DNA of 64,000 bases from JANMDU01 sp043777675 (GCA_043777675.1 JAYWHR010000003.1:1-64000); one strand, 5' to 3'; shown: positions 34,223 through 41,716, counted from the first letter of the stretch. Notes: generated by a model not told the origin, from the letters alone. Translations and numbers: made by a program.

Positions 34223-34936
34223 ATGACTTCAGCAATCATCGAAGCCAAGGGCATCCACACCTATTACGGCCAAAGCCACATCCTGCGTGGCATTGACTTC
34301 ACCGTGCAGCGCGGCCAAACGATTGGCCTCATGGGGCGCAACGGCATGGGTAAAAGCACTTTGCTCAAATCCATCATGGGCATCGTGCCGCCGCGCAACG
34401 GCAGCGTAGAAATCAAAGGCAAAAGCATGGCAGGCCGCCCCACCTTTGAAGTCGCGCAAATGGGCATCGCCTATGTGCCCGAGGGGCGCGGCATCTTCGC
34501 TAACCTGAGCGTCACAGAAAACTTGAAGATGGCCGCGCGCTCAGGCACGCAAGGCCAAAAAGACTGGACATACGAGCGCGTCTTAGAAACCTTCCCGCGA
34601 TTAAAAGAGCGCCTCAATCACGGCGGCCAGCAACTCTCCGGCGGCGAGCAACAAATGCTCACCATCGGCCGCGCCCTCATGACGAATCCCGATGTACTGA
34701 TCCTAGACGAAGCCACCGAAGGCCTCGCCCCCTTGATCGCCAAAGAGATCTGGCGTATCTGCGGCGAGATCAAACAAAGCGGTATCAGCTCCGTCATCGT
34801 CGATAAAAACTGGAAGCACGTCACCCAGATCACAGACAACAACGTCATCCTAGTCAAAGGCGAAGTCGTCTTCAGCGGCTCATCCGCAGAGCTCATCGCC
34901 AAGCCCGACATCCTTGAGCAGCACTTAGGCGTTTGA
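34223..34936 (+). CDS. livF: Branched-chain amino-acid-type ABC ATPase
   Basis: Second ATPase, 237 residues from ATG 34223 behind GAGGAG. Walker A GRNGMGKST, signature LSGGEQQML, Walker B VLILDEATEGLAP, and the LivF segment YVPEGRGIFANLSVTENL. The usual His of the switch region is replaced: the sequence reads SVIVDKNW where most members have VEQN or VEH. Last gene of the liv operon; dispersed-repeat copy 8 follows. Confidence 0.93.
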   Translation: MTSAIIEAKGIHTYYGQSHILRGIDFTVQRGQTIGLMGRNGMGKSTLLKSIMGIVPPRNGSVEIKGKSMAGRPTFEVAQMGIAYVPEGRGIFANLSVTENLKMAARSGTQGQKDWTYERVLETFPRLKERLNHGGQQLSGGEQQMLTIGRALMTNPDVLILDEATEGLAPLIAKEIWRICGEIKQSGISSVIVDKNWKHVTQITDNNVILVKGEVVFSGSSAELIAKPDILEQHLGV

Positions 34937-34945
34937 TACGCTTTT

Positions 34946-35006
34946 TATAAGCCAAATCGGCCAGTAGCCGGCACAGATAATGCGCAAGACGCTATAAAAA
35001 TAGCAG
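34946..35006 (-). repeat. Dispersed ~60-bp repeat, copy 8 (after livF)
   Basis: On the minus strand: TGCTATTTTTATAGCGTCTT, GCGCATTATCTGTGCCGGC, TACTGGCCGATTTGGC. It marks the boundary between the liv operon and the AT-richer island. Confidence 0.85.
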
Positions 35007-35104
35007 CATTACACGATGCAATACACATAACTTGAAATACCTGTGCACATTGGTTACATTAACCCACAAGGTGTCGTAATACATTCCATTTTGGGGTTAA
35101 AAAC

Positions 35105-35503
35105 TTGAGAGATTTCAATAATGCAGGCCAGATCAACGTGCATGGCGACTTCAATGTGGCTGACAATTCTCGAAATGAGCATAAGTTACTAATTTACTGT
35201 TCAACCGAAGAGTTATTGCAAGAGCGCCCATTTAGGCAAGAAAACATACTTCTCGAGCAGTCTCGTAAGGTCAGAAGATTAAAACCACTTTACACAATAA
35301 GCGTTGTGCTGTTCGGTTTTGCTGCGACATGGTCAATCTTTAATGGCAAAGCTGACTTATCGTCCTTCATCTTAGGCACTGCGTCACTCTTTTTGGACTT
35401 TTTGTCCCTGAAAGCTACTGTTGAACCTAATTCATTCCAAGTTGAAGAGCAGGATGCAGTAAATGAAATAAGCAAGCTTTTGAAGCAGCGCAGAATCGAA
35501 TGA
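35105..35503 (+). CDS. Small two-TM protein, candidate partner of the DUF262/HNH nuclease
   Basis: A 132-residue protein not assigned to a known family. The polar N-terminus (MRDFNNAGQINVHGDFNVAD) contains a beta-rich GQINVHGDFNV segment, then a charged stretch. Two hydrophobic helices follow (about residues 61-80, PLYTISVVLFGFAATWSIF; and 86-104, SSFILGTASLFLDFLSLKA), then an acidic/basic tail. No ATG is available in frame, so translation probably begins at the TTG at 35105 behind GGGG. It precedes the nuclease by 68 bp on the same strand in the same AT-rich block. A membrane sensor or effector role is inferred from this pairing only. Confidence 0.6.
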   Translation: MRDFNNAGQINVHGDFNVADNSRNEHKLLIYCSTEELLQERPFRQENILLEQSRKVRRLKPLYTISVVLFGFAATWSIFNGKADLSSFILGTASLFLDFLSLKATVEPNSFQVEEQDAVNEISKLLKQRRIE

Positions 35504-35571
35504 GCATATAACAAGACATCGCAAACGAATATCGGCAAGCTAAAAACGTACAGTTTAAGAGGTGAAGACTC

Positions 35572-37116
35572 ATGGCGCATCAGATTAATTTGGATGCTTT
35601 GATACCTAGAGAGGATTTCGAAGTTGAAGAAATTGGCGGTTCTTCGTCCGCCGCAGCAACGCTTCAAATTCGAAATCTAGAGCAAAACGACTTCTTCTAC
35701 AGCGTAGTAAGAAAACCTGATTTCCAGCGTGAAACCAGTGATTGGTCGCCTCCTAAGATTTGTGGATTTATTCAAAGCTTTCTCGATGGTGATTTGATTC
35801 CAGCATTAATTCTTTGGCAAGCTGGCAATCACATATTTGTAATCGACGGAGCACATCGTCTGAGTGCGCTAATCGCATGGGTACACGACGACTACGGTGA
35901 TGGAATAACGTCGAAAAAGTTTTTTGATGGAGTTATTTCTGAGGAACAACTAGCTGCTGCTGACCACACTAGAAAGCTGGTCAAAAAGCAAATTGGATCA
36001 TATGAAGATCATCAGTTTGCAGTCACTCACCCTGAAAAATCTAAGCTAGAAGTCGTGGAAAGAGCTAAAAGGCTGGGGCGATTGGCTATTCAGCTTCAAT
36101 GGGTGCAGGGCGACGCCACAAAGGCAGAAGCATCATTTTTCAAGATCAATCAACAAGCGACCCCAATTGATGCGACGGAGTTGCGTTTACTAAAGTCTCG
36201 CAAGTTACCAAATGCGCTTGCTGCTAGAGCAATTGTCCGCTCGGGTACTGGGCATAAGTATTGGTCTAGTTTTGAGCAATCTAGACGCGTAGAGATTGAA
36301 GCACTTGCTAAAGGAGTGAACGAGCTTCTTTTCTCACCATCATTTAAAACACCAATCAAAACGCTTGACCTTCCAGTCGCTGGGAAAGGCTATTCAGCCC
36401 AAACACTACCGCTAGTTTTTGAGTATGTGAATTTAGTCAACGGAATAAAGGCTGACAATCCGCCAGTGGAAGATGCCACTGGTGAAGCGACGCACGCAAT
36501 GCTTAAAACGTGCAAAAAAATCGTTGACAGAATATCTGGCTTGCATGCTTCTTCGTTAGGCTTACACCCAGTCGTTTACTTTTACAGCACCACTGGAAGA
36601 TATCAGCCAACTGCATTTTTTGCTGTTGTAGTCATGATTGACGAATTTGAAAAAGCAAATAGGTTTAATGACTTTATTTCAGTACGCAAGAAGTTCGAAG
36701 AATTTCTCTTAACCCATAAGTTGCTTGTAAATCAAGTGACTGTGAAATATGGAAGTGGATTGAAGGGCTACGCACGTCTGAAGCAGTTATTTGTTTTTCT
36801 TATTGACCAGTTGTTAGCTAGAAAGACCGATGAAGAAATCATCAAGCATATGGCTGTAAGTCCCGAGTTTAGTTTTTTGCAACCCTCCGAAAAAGAGCAA
36901 ATTGGATATGGACGGGACTTTAATGGAGATGCCAAGTCGGCGGTATTTTTGAAGGACGCTTTGAAGGAGCCATTACGATGTGGAATTTGTGGTGGGCTCA
37001 TTCATAAGAACGCAATCTCAATCGACCATATAACTAGACGTGCAGACGGGGGTCTAGGTACTGCTGATAACGGTCAACTTACGCATCCATATTGCAACAC
37101 AACAGTAAAAAACTAG
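35572..37116 (+). CDS. DUF262 (ParB/GmrSD-like) protein with C-terminal HNH endonuclease
   Basis: A 514-residue protein that probably cuts DNA. The N-terminal part has the DUF262 pattern: RKPDFQRETSDWSPPKI (residues about 47-63) and VIDGAHRLSAL (90-100), equivalent to the nucleotide-binding DGQQR motif of GmrS and SspE. The C-terminus (470-514) is a zinc-type HNH: CGIC, IDHITRRADGG, NGQLTHPYCN. Ribosome site GAGGTGA. DUF262 nucleases such as GmrSD, SspE and BrxU restrict modified or phage DNA; this one has HNH in place of the DUF1524 domain of GmrD. Base use is AT-rich compared with both flanks, which suggests transfer. Confidence 0.8.
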   Translation: MAHQINLDALIPREDFEVEEIGGSSSAAATLQIRNLEQNDFFYSVVRKPDFQRETSDWSPPKICGFIQSFLDGDLIPALILWQAGNHIFVIDGAHRLSALIAWVHDDYGDGITSKKFFDGVISEEQLAAADHTRKLVKKQIGSYEDHQFAVTHPEKSKLEVVERAKRLGRLAIQLQWVQGDATKAEASFFKINQQATPIDATELRLLKSRKLPNALAARAIVRSGTGHKYWSSFEQSRRVEIEALAKGVNELLFSPSFKTPIKTLDLPVAGKGYSAQTLPLVFEYVNLVNGIKADNPPVEDATGEATHAMLKTCKKIVDRISGLHASSLGLHPVVYFYSTTGRYQPTAFFAVVVMIDEFEKANRFNDFISVRKKFEEFLLTHKLLVNQVTVKYGSGLKGYARLKQLFVFLIDQLLARKTDEEIIKHMAVSPEFSFLQPSEKEQIGYGRDFNGDAKSAVFLKDALKEPLRCGICGGLIHKNAISIDHITRRADGGLGTADNGQLTHPYCNTTVKN

Positions 37117-37152
37117 CGGCCCTGATCGAGTTCTCGATGCGAACAACATGTA

Positions 37153-37300
37153 GGCCACGGCTGGGCGGTTAGCAGCCTGGCGATTTTGGCGGCGCAGGGT
37201 TTGGAAACGCGAGTGCGTTTCCTCGTTAATTCAAGCGACAGGTGTCGCGTGGCTCCCGAGCTGACTCATGAGCCGGGATGATGACCGCCCAGCCGTGGCC
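37153..37300. repeat. 148-bp element with 17-bp perfect terminal inverted repeats
   Basis: GGCCACGGCTGGGCGGT (37153-37169) and its exact reverse complement (37284-37300) enclose several hairpins: GGAAACGC-GAGT-GCGTTTCC, GCGAC-AGGT-GTCGC, and CCCGAGCT-N8-AGCCGGG. It is GC-rich between AT-rich genes. It could be a folded RNA, a miniature mobile element or a recombination site. No known family is recognised. Confidence 0.65.
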
Positions 37301-37303
37301 GGT
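37276..37303 (+). repeat. 28-bp direct repeat, left copy
   Basis: Starts GGATGATGACCGCCC and ends CCGTGGCCGGT. It matches 27 of 28 positions with 38408-38435 and overlaps the right arm of the structured element. The pair encloses vapBC and the higBA remnant. Confidence 0.75.
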
Positions 37304-37349
37304 CCGTCCGAGAAGCGAGCCGTTTGTTTGCCTAGGTTTTGCTATACTG

Positions 37350-37375
37350 CCTTACGATTTACGAAAATTGTAAGG
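37350..37375. promoter_or_regulatory. VapB operator palindrome and promoter
   Basis: CCTTAC...GTAAGG forms a 26-bp imperfect palindrome (arms CCTTACGATTT and AAATTGTAAGG) directly downstream of TATACT (37343-37348). It ends 6 bp before the vapB start. Antitoxins of this type repress their own promoter at such sites. Confidence 0.7.
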
Positions 37376-37381
37376 TGTTTT

Positions 37382-37624
37382 ATGTTGCTAACTCTCACCG
37401 CAAAGCGTCAAGTCACTTTTCCAGCGCAGGTTTTGCAAAGCTTGGGCGCTGGCGTGGGCGACAAGATTGAGCTGGTGCCTAGCCCGGAGGGGTTCTTGTT
37501 GAAAACGCGTTTGGTCGATCGTTCGCGTTTGGGTGTGTTGCGCTCAAAGATCACAGCCAACGCTGCCGATTTTGATCTTCAGCAATTCCGTGAAAGCCGC
37601 TATGACCGCTCGTTACGGGATTGA
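37382..37624 (+). CDS. vapB: AbrB/SpoVT-type antitoxin (VapB)
   Basis: An 80-residue swapped-hairpin AbrB DNA-binding protein: LTLTAKRQVTFPAQVLQSLG and GDKIELVPSPEGFLLKTR. The C-terminal tail (residues 55-80) should wrap the toxin. It overlaps vapC by 23 nt, the standard toxin-antitoxin layout. It most likely represses the operon at the palindrome just upstream. Confidence 0.88.
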   Translation: MLLTLTAKRQVTFPAQVLQSLGAGVGDKIELVPSPEGFLLKTRLVDRSRLGVLRSKITANAADFDLQQFRESRYDRSLRD

Positions 37625-38012
37625 CACGTCAATTTTGGTGCGCTTGGTTGCGGGTTTGCCCGAGACTGAATTCGAGGAGACCCTAGAGTCCTTGTCTGCC
37701 ATGGTGGAGAAGCAGGGTGCGCAATTGTTTGCAAGTAGCATGGTGATTGGCGAGGCTTATATTGCTTTGCAACACCACTATGGCGTGAGCAAATCAGACG
37801 CACGCGCTGGTTTGACGAAGGCCCTTACCAGTGGTTTGGTTAAACCCGTGCATGGCGCTGCCACGCTTGAGGTGATCACGCAAGCGGCCAAAGGATGTGG
37901 CTTGATGGATCGGTTGATCGCGCACGATTATGAGCAGGCGGCTGTGGGCGTTCTGACTCTGGACAAGAAAATGGCCCGCTTGGTTGGTGCGAAGCGCTTA
38001 ATGAACAGCTAG
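37602..38012 (+). CDS. vapC: PIN-domain ribonuclease toxin (VapC)
   Basis: A 136-residue PIN-domain toxin. The acidic active-site residues are visible: Asp in GIDTSILV, Glu in VIGEAYIAL, and the Asp pair in LMDRLIAHDYEQ and LTLDKKMA. VapC toxins cut tRNA or rRNA when not bound by VapB. The ATG at 37602 lies inside the vapB frame. Confidence 0.9.
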   Translation: MTARYGIDTSILVRLVAGLPETEFEETLESLSAMVEKQGAQLFASSMVIGEAYIALQHHYGVSKSDARAGLTKALTSGLVKPVHGAATLEVITQAAKGCGLMDRLIAHDYEQAAVGVLTLDKKMARLVGAKRLMNS

Positions 38013-38056
38013 TAGTCTAGGTTGTAAAACATACGCTCTAAGCGCATAGTTCTCTC

Positions 38057-38104
38057 ATGTTGACCGTTATCGAATCCCCGTTCTTTTTAAGCAAAAACGG
38101 CTGA
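38057..38104 (+). pseudogene. HigB-type toxin remnant (first ~11 codons only)
   Basis: A 15-codon frame, MLTVIESPFFLSKNG. Its first ten residues match the usual start of HigB/RelE-superfamily toxins (MLTVIESP.F), and then it stops. The antitoxin-like gene begins a few bases later in another frame. The simplest reading is an internal deletion that removed nearly all of the toxin gene. Confidence 0.6.
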
Positions 38105-38108
38105 TTTC

Positions 38109-38444
38109 TTGGATGACGATACACGCCAAGCGGATTTGCTTCAATCAGTGCGTGATATGAAGGCGCGTCGCGCCGGACGCGTTCACCAGTTAGAGCTCAC
38201 AGCCGCCGCGCAAGCCCGCATCAAATCTGGCCTTTCGCAAACCGCATTTGCCGAGCTACTTGGCGTATCTATCAAGACTCTGCAAAACTGGGAACAAGGC
38301 CGCACTCAACCCAGTGGCGCAGCGAAGACCTTGATCAAAGTGGCGATTCATTCACCGAAAGTGCTGGCGAAGGCAATGGCTGCACCAATGCTTATTGCAT
38401 TTTTCTTGGATGATGACAGCCCAGCCGTGGCCGGTTTTTGCTGA
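38109..38444 (+). CDS. HigA-like helix-turn-helix antitoxin, orphan
   Basis: A 111-residue XRE-type protein with the HigA pattern LLQSVRDMKARRAGRVHQLE, then KSGLSQTAFAELLGVSIKTL and QNWEQGRTQPSG. No in-frame ATG exists before the conserved part; TTG 38109 or GTG 38149 may serve, consistent with the deletion that destroyed its toxin partner. The C-terminus departs from the family: the last residues (DDDSPAVAGFC) are encoded by the right copy of the 28-bp direct repeat. It may be expressed, but its native start and tail both look altered. Confidence 0.7.
   Translation: MDDDTRQADLLQSVRDMKARRAGRVHQLELTAAAQARIKSGLSQTAFAELLGVSIKTLQNWEQGRTQPSGAAKTLIKVAIHSPKVLAKAMAAPMLIAFFLDDDSPAVAGFC
38408..38435 (+). 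repeat. 28-bp direct repeat, right copy
   Basis: Differs from 37276-37303 only at position 11 (A for C). It forms the 3' end of the HigA-like frame and contains the core CCCAGCCGTGGCC, found three times in the island (once inverted). Confidence 0.75.
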
Positions 38445-38462
38445 AGCGTTTTCATCTCTTCG

Positions 38463-38498
38463 CAAAATAAAAAGGCCGAGCATGCTCGGCCTTTCTTT
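38463..38498. terminator. Bidirectional intrinsic terminator
   Basis: AAAGGCCGAG (38471-38480) and CTCGGCCTTT (38485-38494) form a perfect 10-bp stem with a CATG loop. The T-run is strong for the minus-strand terC gene (TTTTTATTTT) and moderate for the plus-strand HigA-like gene (CTTT). Confidence 0.88.
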
Positions 38499-38514
38499 AA
38501 ATCAGAAGATCAAC

Positions 38515-39480
38515 TCAGGAAGCTTTGTCTTCTTTTGGCGTAGTCCTAACGCTCCAGATCATCGTGACGGCTAACACGCCAACAACGACCAGAAGAGAAA
38601 TCACTACAGGAATCTTGAAGATATCGATCAGCATCATCTTCGTACCGATGAACACCAGAATGACTGCCAAGCCGTAGGTGAGCAAGTGGAACTTGTTTGC
38701 TACGGCAGCCAACAAGAAGTACATGGCGCGCAAGCCCAAAATAGCAAACACGTTACTGGTGAGCACAATGAACGGATCATCGGTGATCGCAAAAATCGCA
38801 GGAATGGAATCGACAGCGAAAATCACGTCCGTCAAAGCGACCAAGCAAATCACCATGAACAGAGGAGTAGCAATTTTTTTGCCGTTCTCGACAGTCCAAA
38901 ACTTCTCGCCATCGTAGTTTTTGCTCACTGGCAAAATCTTGCGCAACAACTTGAGTGCTGGGTTGTTATCCAAGCTTTGCTCTTTGCCAGCCGCCCACCA
39001 CATTTTCACGCCGGTGAGAATCAGAAAAGCGCCAAACACATACAAAATCCAGTGGAATTGTTGGAGCAACCAGCCACCCACCAAGATCATGATGGTGCGC
39101 AGCACAATCGCACCGATGATACCGATCATGAGCACGCGTTTTTGATACCCAGCTGGCACAGCAAAATAGGTGAAGATCATCAGGAAGACAAAGATATTGT
39201 CTACTGCAAGGGATTTCTCAATCAAATAGCCTGTCAGAAACTCTAGCGCTTTGGTGTTGGCCAGCGCCGCATCTCCGGTGGTGTCTTTGACCGCCCACCA
39301 AAACAGGCCGTTGAAGACGAAACTCAAGGTCACCCAGATGATGGACCAGTTGATCGCTTCCTTGATACCCACTTCGTGAGCTCCTTGCTTGTTGAGGACA
39401 ACGAAGTCGATAAAGAGAGCTGCGATAACAATCGCAATAAATACCGCCCAGAGCCAAGCTGGGGCTACGGATTCAAACAT
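38515..39480 (-). CDS. TerC family membrane protein (Alx-like, manganese-responsive)
   Basis: A 321-residue inner-membrane protein of the TerC/Alx family with about nine helices. Typical acidic membrane motifs are LIEKSLAVDNIFVFLMIF and TDVIFAVDSIPAIFAIT. Members export manganese or protect against excess metal. It is controlled by the yybP-ykoY riboswitch directly upstream, whose 3' strand can pair with the ribosome site (GAAAGGTCT) 3 bases before the ATG. It ends at a bidirectional terminator. Confidence 0.93.
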   Translation of the reverse strand: MFESVAPAWLWAVFIAIVIAALFIDFVVLNKQGAHEVGIKEAINWSIIWVTLSFVFNGLFWWAVKDTTGDAALANTKALEFLTGYLIEKSLAVDNIFVFLMIFTYFAVPAGYQKRVLMIGIIGAIVLRTIMILVGGWLLQQFHWILYVFGAFLILTGVKMWWAAGKEQSLDNNPALKLLRKILPVSKNYDGEKFWTVENGKKIATPLFMVICLVALTDVIFAVDSIPAIFAITDDPFIVLTSNVFAILGLRAMYFLLAAVANKFHLLTYGLAVILVFIGTKMMLIDIFKIPVVISLLVVVGVLAVTMIWSVRTTPKEDKAS

Positions 39481-39483
39481 GGC

Positions 39484-39630
39484 AGACCTTTCAGTTATGT
39501 TTAACTATTGATCCGAAAGGTCTTGCGAGGGGGGCCCTGTGCACCGGCTGCCACAACCGAGTGGCAACGTATTGACGACACACAGGCATGGTTTATAAAT
39601 TGATTAAACCATGCGCTACTCCCCTTCCGG
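39484..39630 (-). ncRNA. yybP-ykoY manganese riboswitch of the minus-strand terC
   Basis: On the minus strand the aptamer starts GGAAGGGGAGTAGC, includes GTCGTCAATACG and CTCGCAAGACCTTTC, and ends near 39513. These are the conserved bases of the yybP-ykoY family. AGACCTTTC at the aptamer's 3' end can pair exactly with GAAAGGTCT, which is the ribosome site of terC (39484-39492), so control is probably on translation initiation. Confidence 0.9.
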
Positions 39631-39747
39631 GATGGCCGTATTGTCCATAAGCTCGGTGAAATTGCCTAATTTATCAACTAATCCTGCACCACAGCAAGGA
39701 AATTTAAATTGTCCTAGACAAAATACTATATCTATACGAAAATGATC

Positions 39748-39888
39748 TTAGAAGGGGAGTAGCTCCTCGCAGATGCATCGTCAATACGAAGACAACTTCC
39801 GGTGCATTAGGTCTGACAAGCATTGCCATGCTTGTCAGGTCGAGCAAGACCTTCGATTCAGCCTGAACCACAGGCGTTTTGGATCGAA
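39748..39888 (+). ncRNA. yybP-ykoY manganese riboswitch of the plus-strand terC
   Basis: The plus-strand aptamer runs from AGAAGGGGAGTAGC through CGTCAATACG to GCAAGACCTTCG (about 39858). Downstream, CTTCGAT (39851-39857) pairs with ATCGAAG (39882-39888), which shares bases with the aptamer's 3' end and may be the switching helix. No T-run follows, so the output stage is uncertain. Confidence 0.88.
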
Positions 39889-39960
39889 GTGCGTCAATCG
39901 CTCATCATCCAGTTCTCCGTGGTGTCAGATCCAAAAAAAGATACAACACGGATTTCAAAA

Positions 39961-40689
39961 ATGGAACTGTTTTCTACGCCTTGGTGGTCTGCCTTATTGG
40001 CCATCATCTTGATCGACCTCGTGCTCGCAGGCGACAACGCCATCGTGATCGCATTGGCTGCTCGTAATTTGCCGCCTGCCCTTCAAAAGAAAGCCATTCT
40101 CTGGGGCACAGTCGGCGCGATTGCTGTGCGCACAGCCATGACGCTCATCGTCGTCTGGCTGCTCAAAATCCCAGGGTTGATGCTGATTGGTGGCCTTGGC
40201 TTGGTCTGGATCGCCTATAAATTATTGGTTGATACAGGTGGAGGTGACCACGATGGACCGGTAGCCACCACATTCTGGGGCGCCATGAAAACCATCGTGA
40301 TTGCAGACGCTTTGATGGGCATTGACAACGTGCTCGGTGTTGCCGGCGCAGCCAATGGCAACATGACACTGGTGGTGCTGGGCCTGCTGATTAGTGTGCC
40401 TATCGTTGTGTATGGCAGCCAACTGGTACTTAAGCTCGTGGAGCGGTTTCCCATCATCATCCATTTGGGTGCGGCTGTGCTGGCTTTCACCGCGGCCAAG
40501 ATGATCGTCAGCGAGAAGTTGCTCGCCGAAGTCTTTAATCCGCCCACGAGCTACGCTGATCTGGCACGCTGGTCGGTTTATGTGATCTGTATTGCTGGTG
40601 TACTTGGCGCAGGCTGGTGGGCCGCCAAACGTGCTGCAGCGCAAAGACTAATTGCTGCAACTAACAATAAAGATGCATCGCAGTCATGA
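39961..40689 (+). CDS. TerC family membrane protein (YjbE-like)
   Basis: A 242-residue inner-membrane protein of the YjbE/TerC type with about seven helices. Acidic motifs in the membrane: LIDLVLAGDNAIVIALA and DALMGIDNVLGVAGAA. The start at ATG 39961 gives the usual MELF-aromatic N-terminus. It lies downstream of a yybP-ykoY riboswitch, which points to manganese export. Probably co-transcribed with the small gene that follows. Confidence 0.92.
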   Translation: MELFSTPWWSALLAIILIDLVLAGDNAIVIALAARNLPPALQKKAILWGTVGAIAVRTAMTLIVVWLLKIPGLMLIGGLGLVWIAYKLLVDTGGGDHDGPVATTFWGAMKTIVIADALMGIDNVLGVAGAANGNMTLVVLGLLISVPIVVYGSQLVLKLVERFPIIIHLGAAVLAFTAAKMIVSEKLLAEVFNPPTSYADLARWSVYVICIAGVLGAGWWAAKRAAAQRLIAATNNKDASQS

Positions 40690-40797
40690 AGCAATAGGCC
40701 CATGGCTTGTAAGCGTACCGCTTGCAACTTTTGCGCACATCTTCACCCAAGCTCACACTTTTATCATCGTTTCAACCATTCATACAGGAGTAATTTT

Positions 40798-41238
40798 ATG
40801 AGCCAACTCGCCACTTACATTGTTTATCTCGATGACGCTGCATACGCTGAAGAAAAGCTTGCCTCAGTGCTGGCACAGCCACAGATCAAGCGCTTTGTTT
40901 TAGTGGCGTGCGCGCCCCGCATGACACGGCGTATCGGAAAATGGCTCAGTCACACCGCTCGTGAAAACTGGCGTGATAAATGGTGCGACAAGCTCTTCGC
41001 GCAATTCATGCCTGTGATCAGCCGAAATGACCATGTGTTTCGGGAAGTCGCAACGGGGCCGCTACCGCAGTACACACAAATGTTGCTGAGTGAGATTGGC
41101 AATGCCACAGTCATTGACGCACGACGTCCGAAATTTGGTATAGAGATGCAGCCAGTTCTGGAGCCAACGCCTGCCAAGCAAATTCAGCTGGCAGACCTGC
41201 ATCAACGTCCTATGGGAATCAGGCCGCTTTTGGCCTGA
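40798..41238 (+). CDS. Conserved hypothetical protein downstream of terC
   Basis: A 146-residue soluble protein starting at ATG 40798 behind AGGAG. It begins MSQLATYIVYLDDAAYAEEK and has a basic, aromatic middle (RRIGKWLSHTARENWRDKW). No signal peptide or membrane segment. Not assigned to a known family. Its position 108 bp after the manganese-responsive terC gene suggests a shared transcript, but nothing in it shows metal binding. Confidence 0.75.
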   Translation: MSQLATYIVYLDDAAYAEEKLASVLAQPQIKRFVLVACAPRMTRRIGKWLSHTARENWRDKWCDKLFAQFMPVISRNDHVFREVATGPLPQYTQMLLSEIGNATVIDARRPKFGIEMQPVLEPTPAKQIQLADLHQRPMGIRPLLA

Positions 41239-41374
41239 AACGAAGTTACCTCAAACGTGAATAAGAGCATTTTGCAGCGCAGACTGGATCAACAGCACAA
41301 GTGACAGTGATGATCACTGTCTCACATGATGTGTTTAAGACGATCCAGCCTGCGGCTTCAAATAGATATAGGCA

Positions 41375-41716
41375 TTATTCTTTCGCCACGTCTGCGAACT
41401 CTGTTTTAGACAAAAAGCGGTCTTTATCCACATCAGCTTTGTCAAAAGCTTCTGCAATGGCGGGCATTGTCGCTGCTTCTTCTTTACTCAGCTTGCCATC
41501 TCCATTTTTATCGGCGCGGGTAAAAGCCTCTTGCAGTTTCGCGCTCATCTCTGCGGGCTTGGCAGGTGCGCTCATTTGTGCCATGGTTGGATTCATATGG
41601 AGTGCAGTGAAAGCGATGATGGCTACACTGAAAGTATTGAAATGGCGCGACACCATACCTTGCTGAGACTTACGCAGCTGCTTGCGCGATGGATTACCAG
41701 AGAAAATGTTGTTCAT
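41375..41716 (-). CDS. EF-hand domain protein, secreted
   Basis: A 113-residue protein with two EF-hand loops: DKNGDGKLSKEE (canonical) and DVDKDRFLSKTE (Gly at loop position 6 replaced by Arg). The N-terminus has a basic stretch and a hydrophobic core (TFSVAIIAFTALHMNPTMAQ) ending in a probable AxA-like cleavage site. Start ATG 41716 is preceded by AAGGA. Likely binds calcium in the periplasm. Confidence 0.82.
   Translation of the reverse strand: MNNIFSGNPSRKQLRKSQQGMVSRHFNTFSVAIIAFTALHMNPTMAQMSAPAKPAEMSAKLQEAFTRADKNGDGKLSKEEAATMPAIAEAFDKADVDKDRFLSKTEFADVAKE

Larger units (their letters stand above)
37117..37381. other. Gap between nuclease and VapBC, mostly a structured element
   Basis: The gap contains a hairpin ATCGAG-TT-CTCGAT (around 37129-37142), the 148-bp inverted-repeat element at 37153-37300, the first 28-bp direct repeat, and the promoter/operator of vapB. 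No protein gene is evident. Confidence 0.5.
39481..39960. other. Divergent regulatory region with two riboswitches
   Basis: A 480-bp gap between two divergent terC-type genes, filled mainly by one yybP-ykoY aptamer on each strand. The promoters should lie in the AT-rich middle (39640-39745), where TACTATATC- and TATACG-like boxes occur. Confidence 0.7.

Noticed and set aside
37153..37300. Integron attC site
   Set aside because: The size and inverted ends recall long attC sites, but no GTTRRRY/RYYYAAC pair lies at the right places and no integrase gene is present.
35572..37300. IscB/HEARO (omega-RNA) system, because an HNH gene is beside a structured element
   Set aside because: The protein has DUF262 motifs and no RuvC parts, and the element lies downstream rather than upstream of it.
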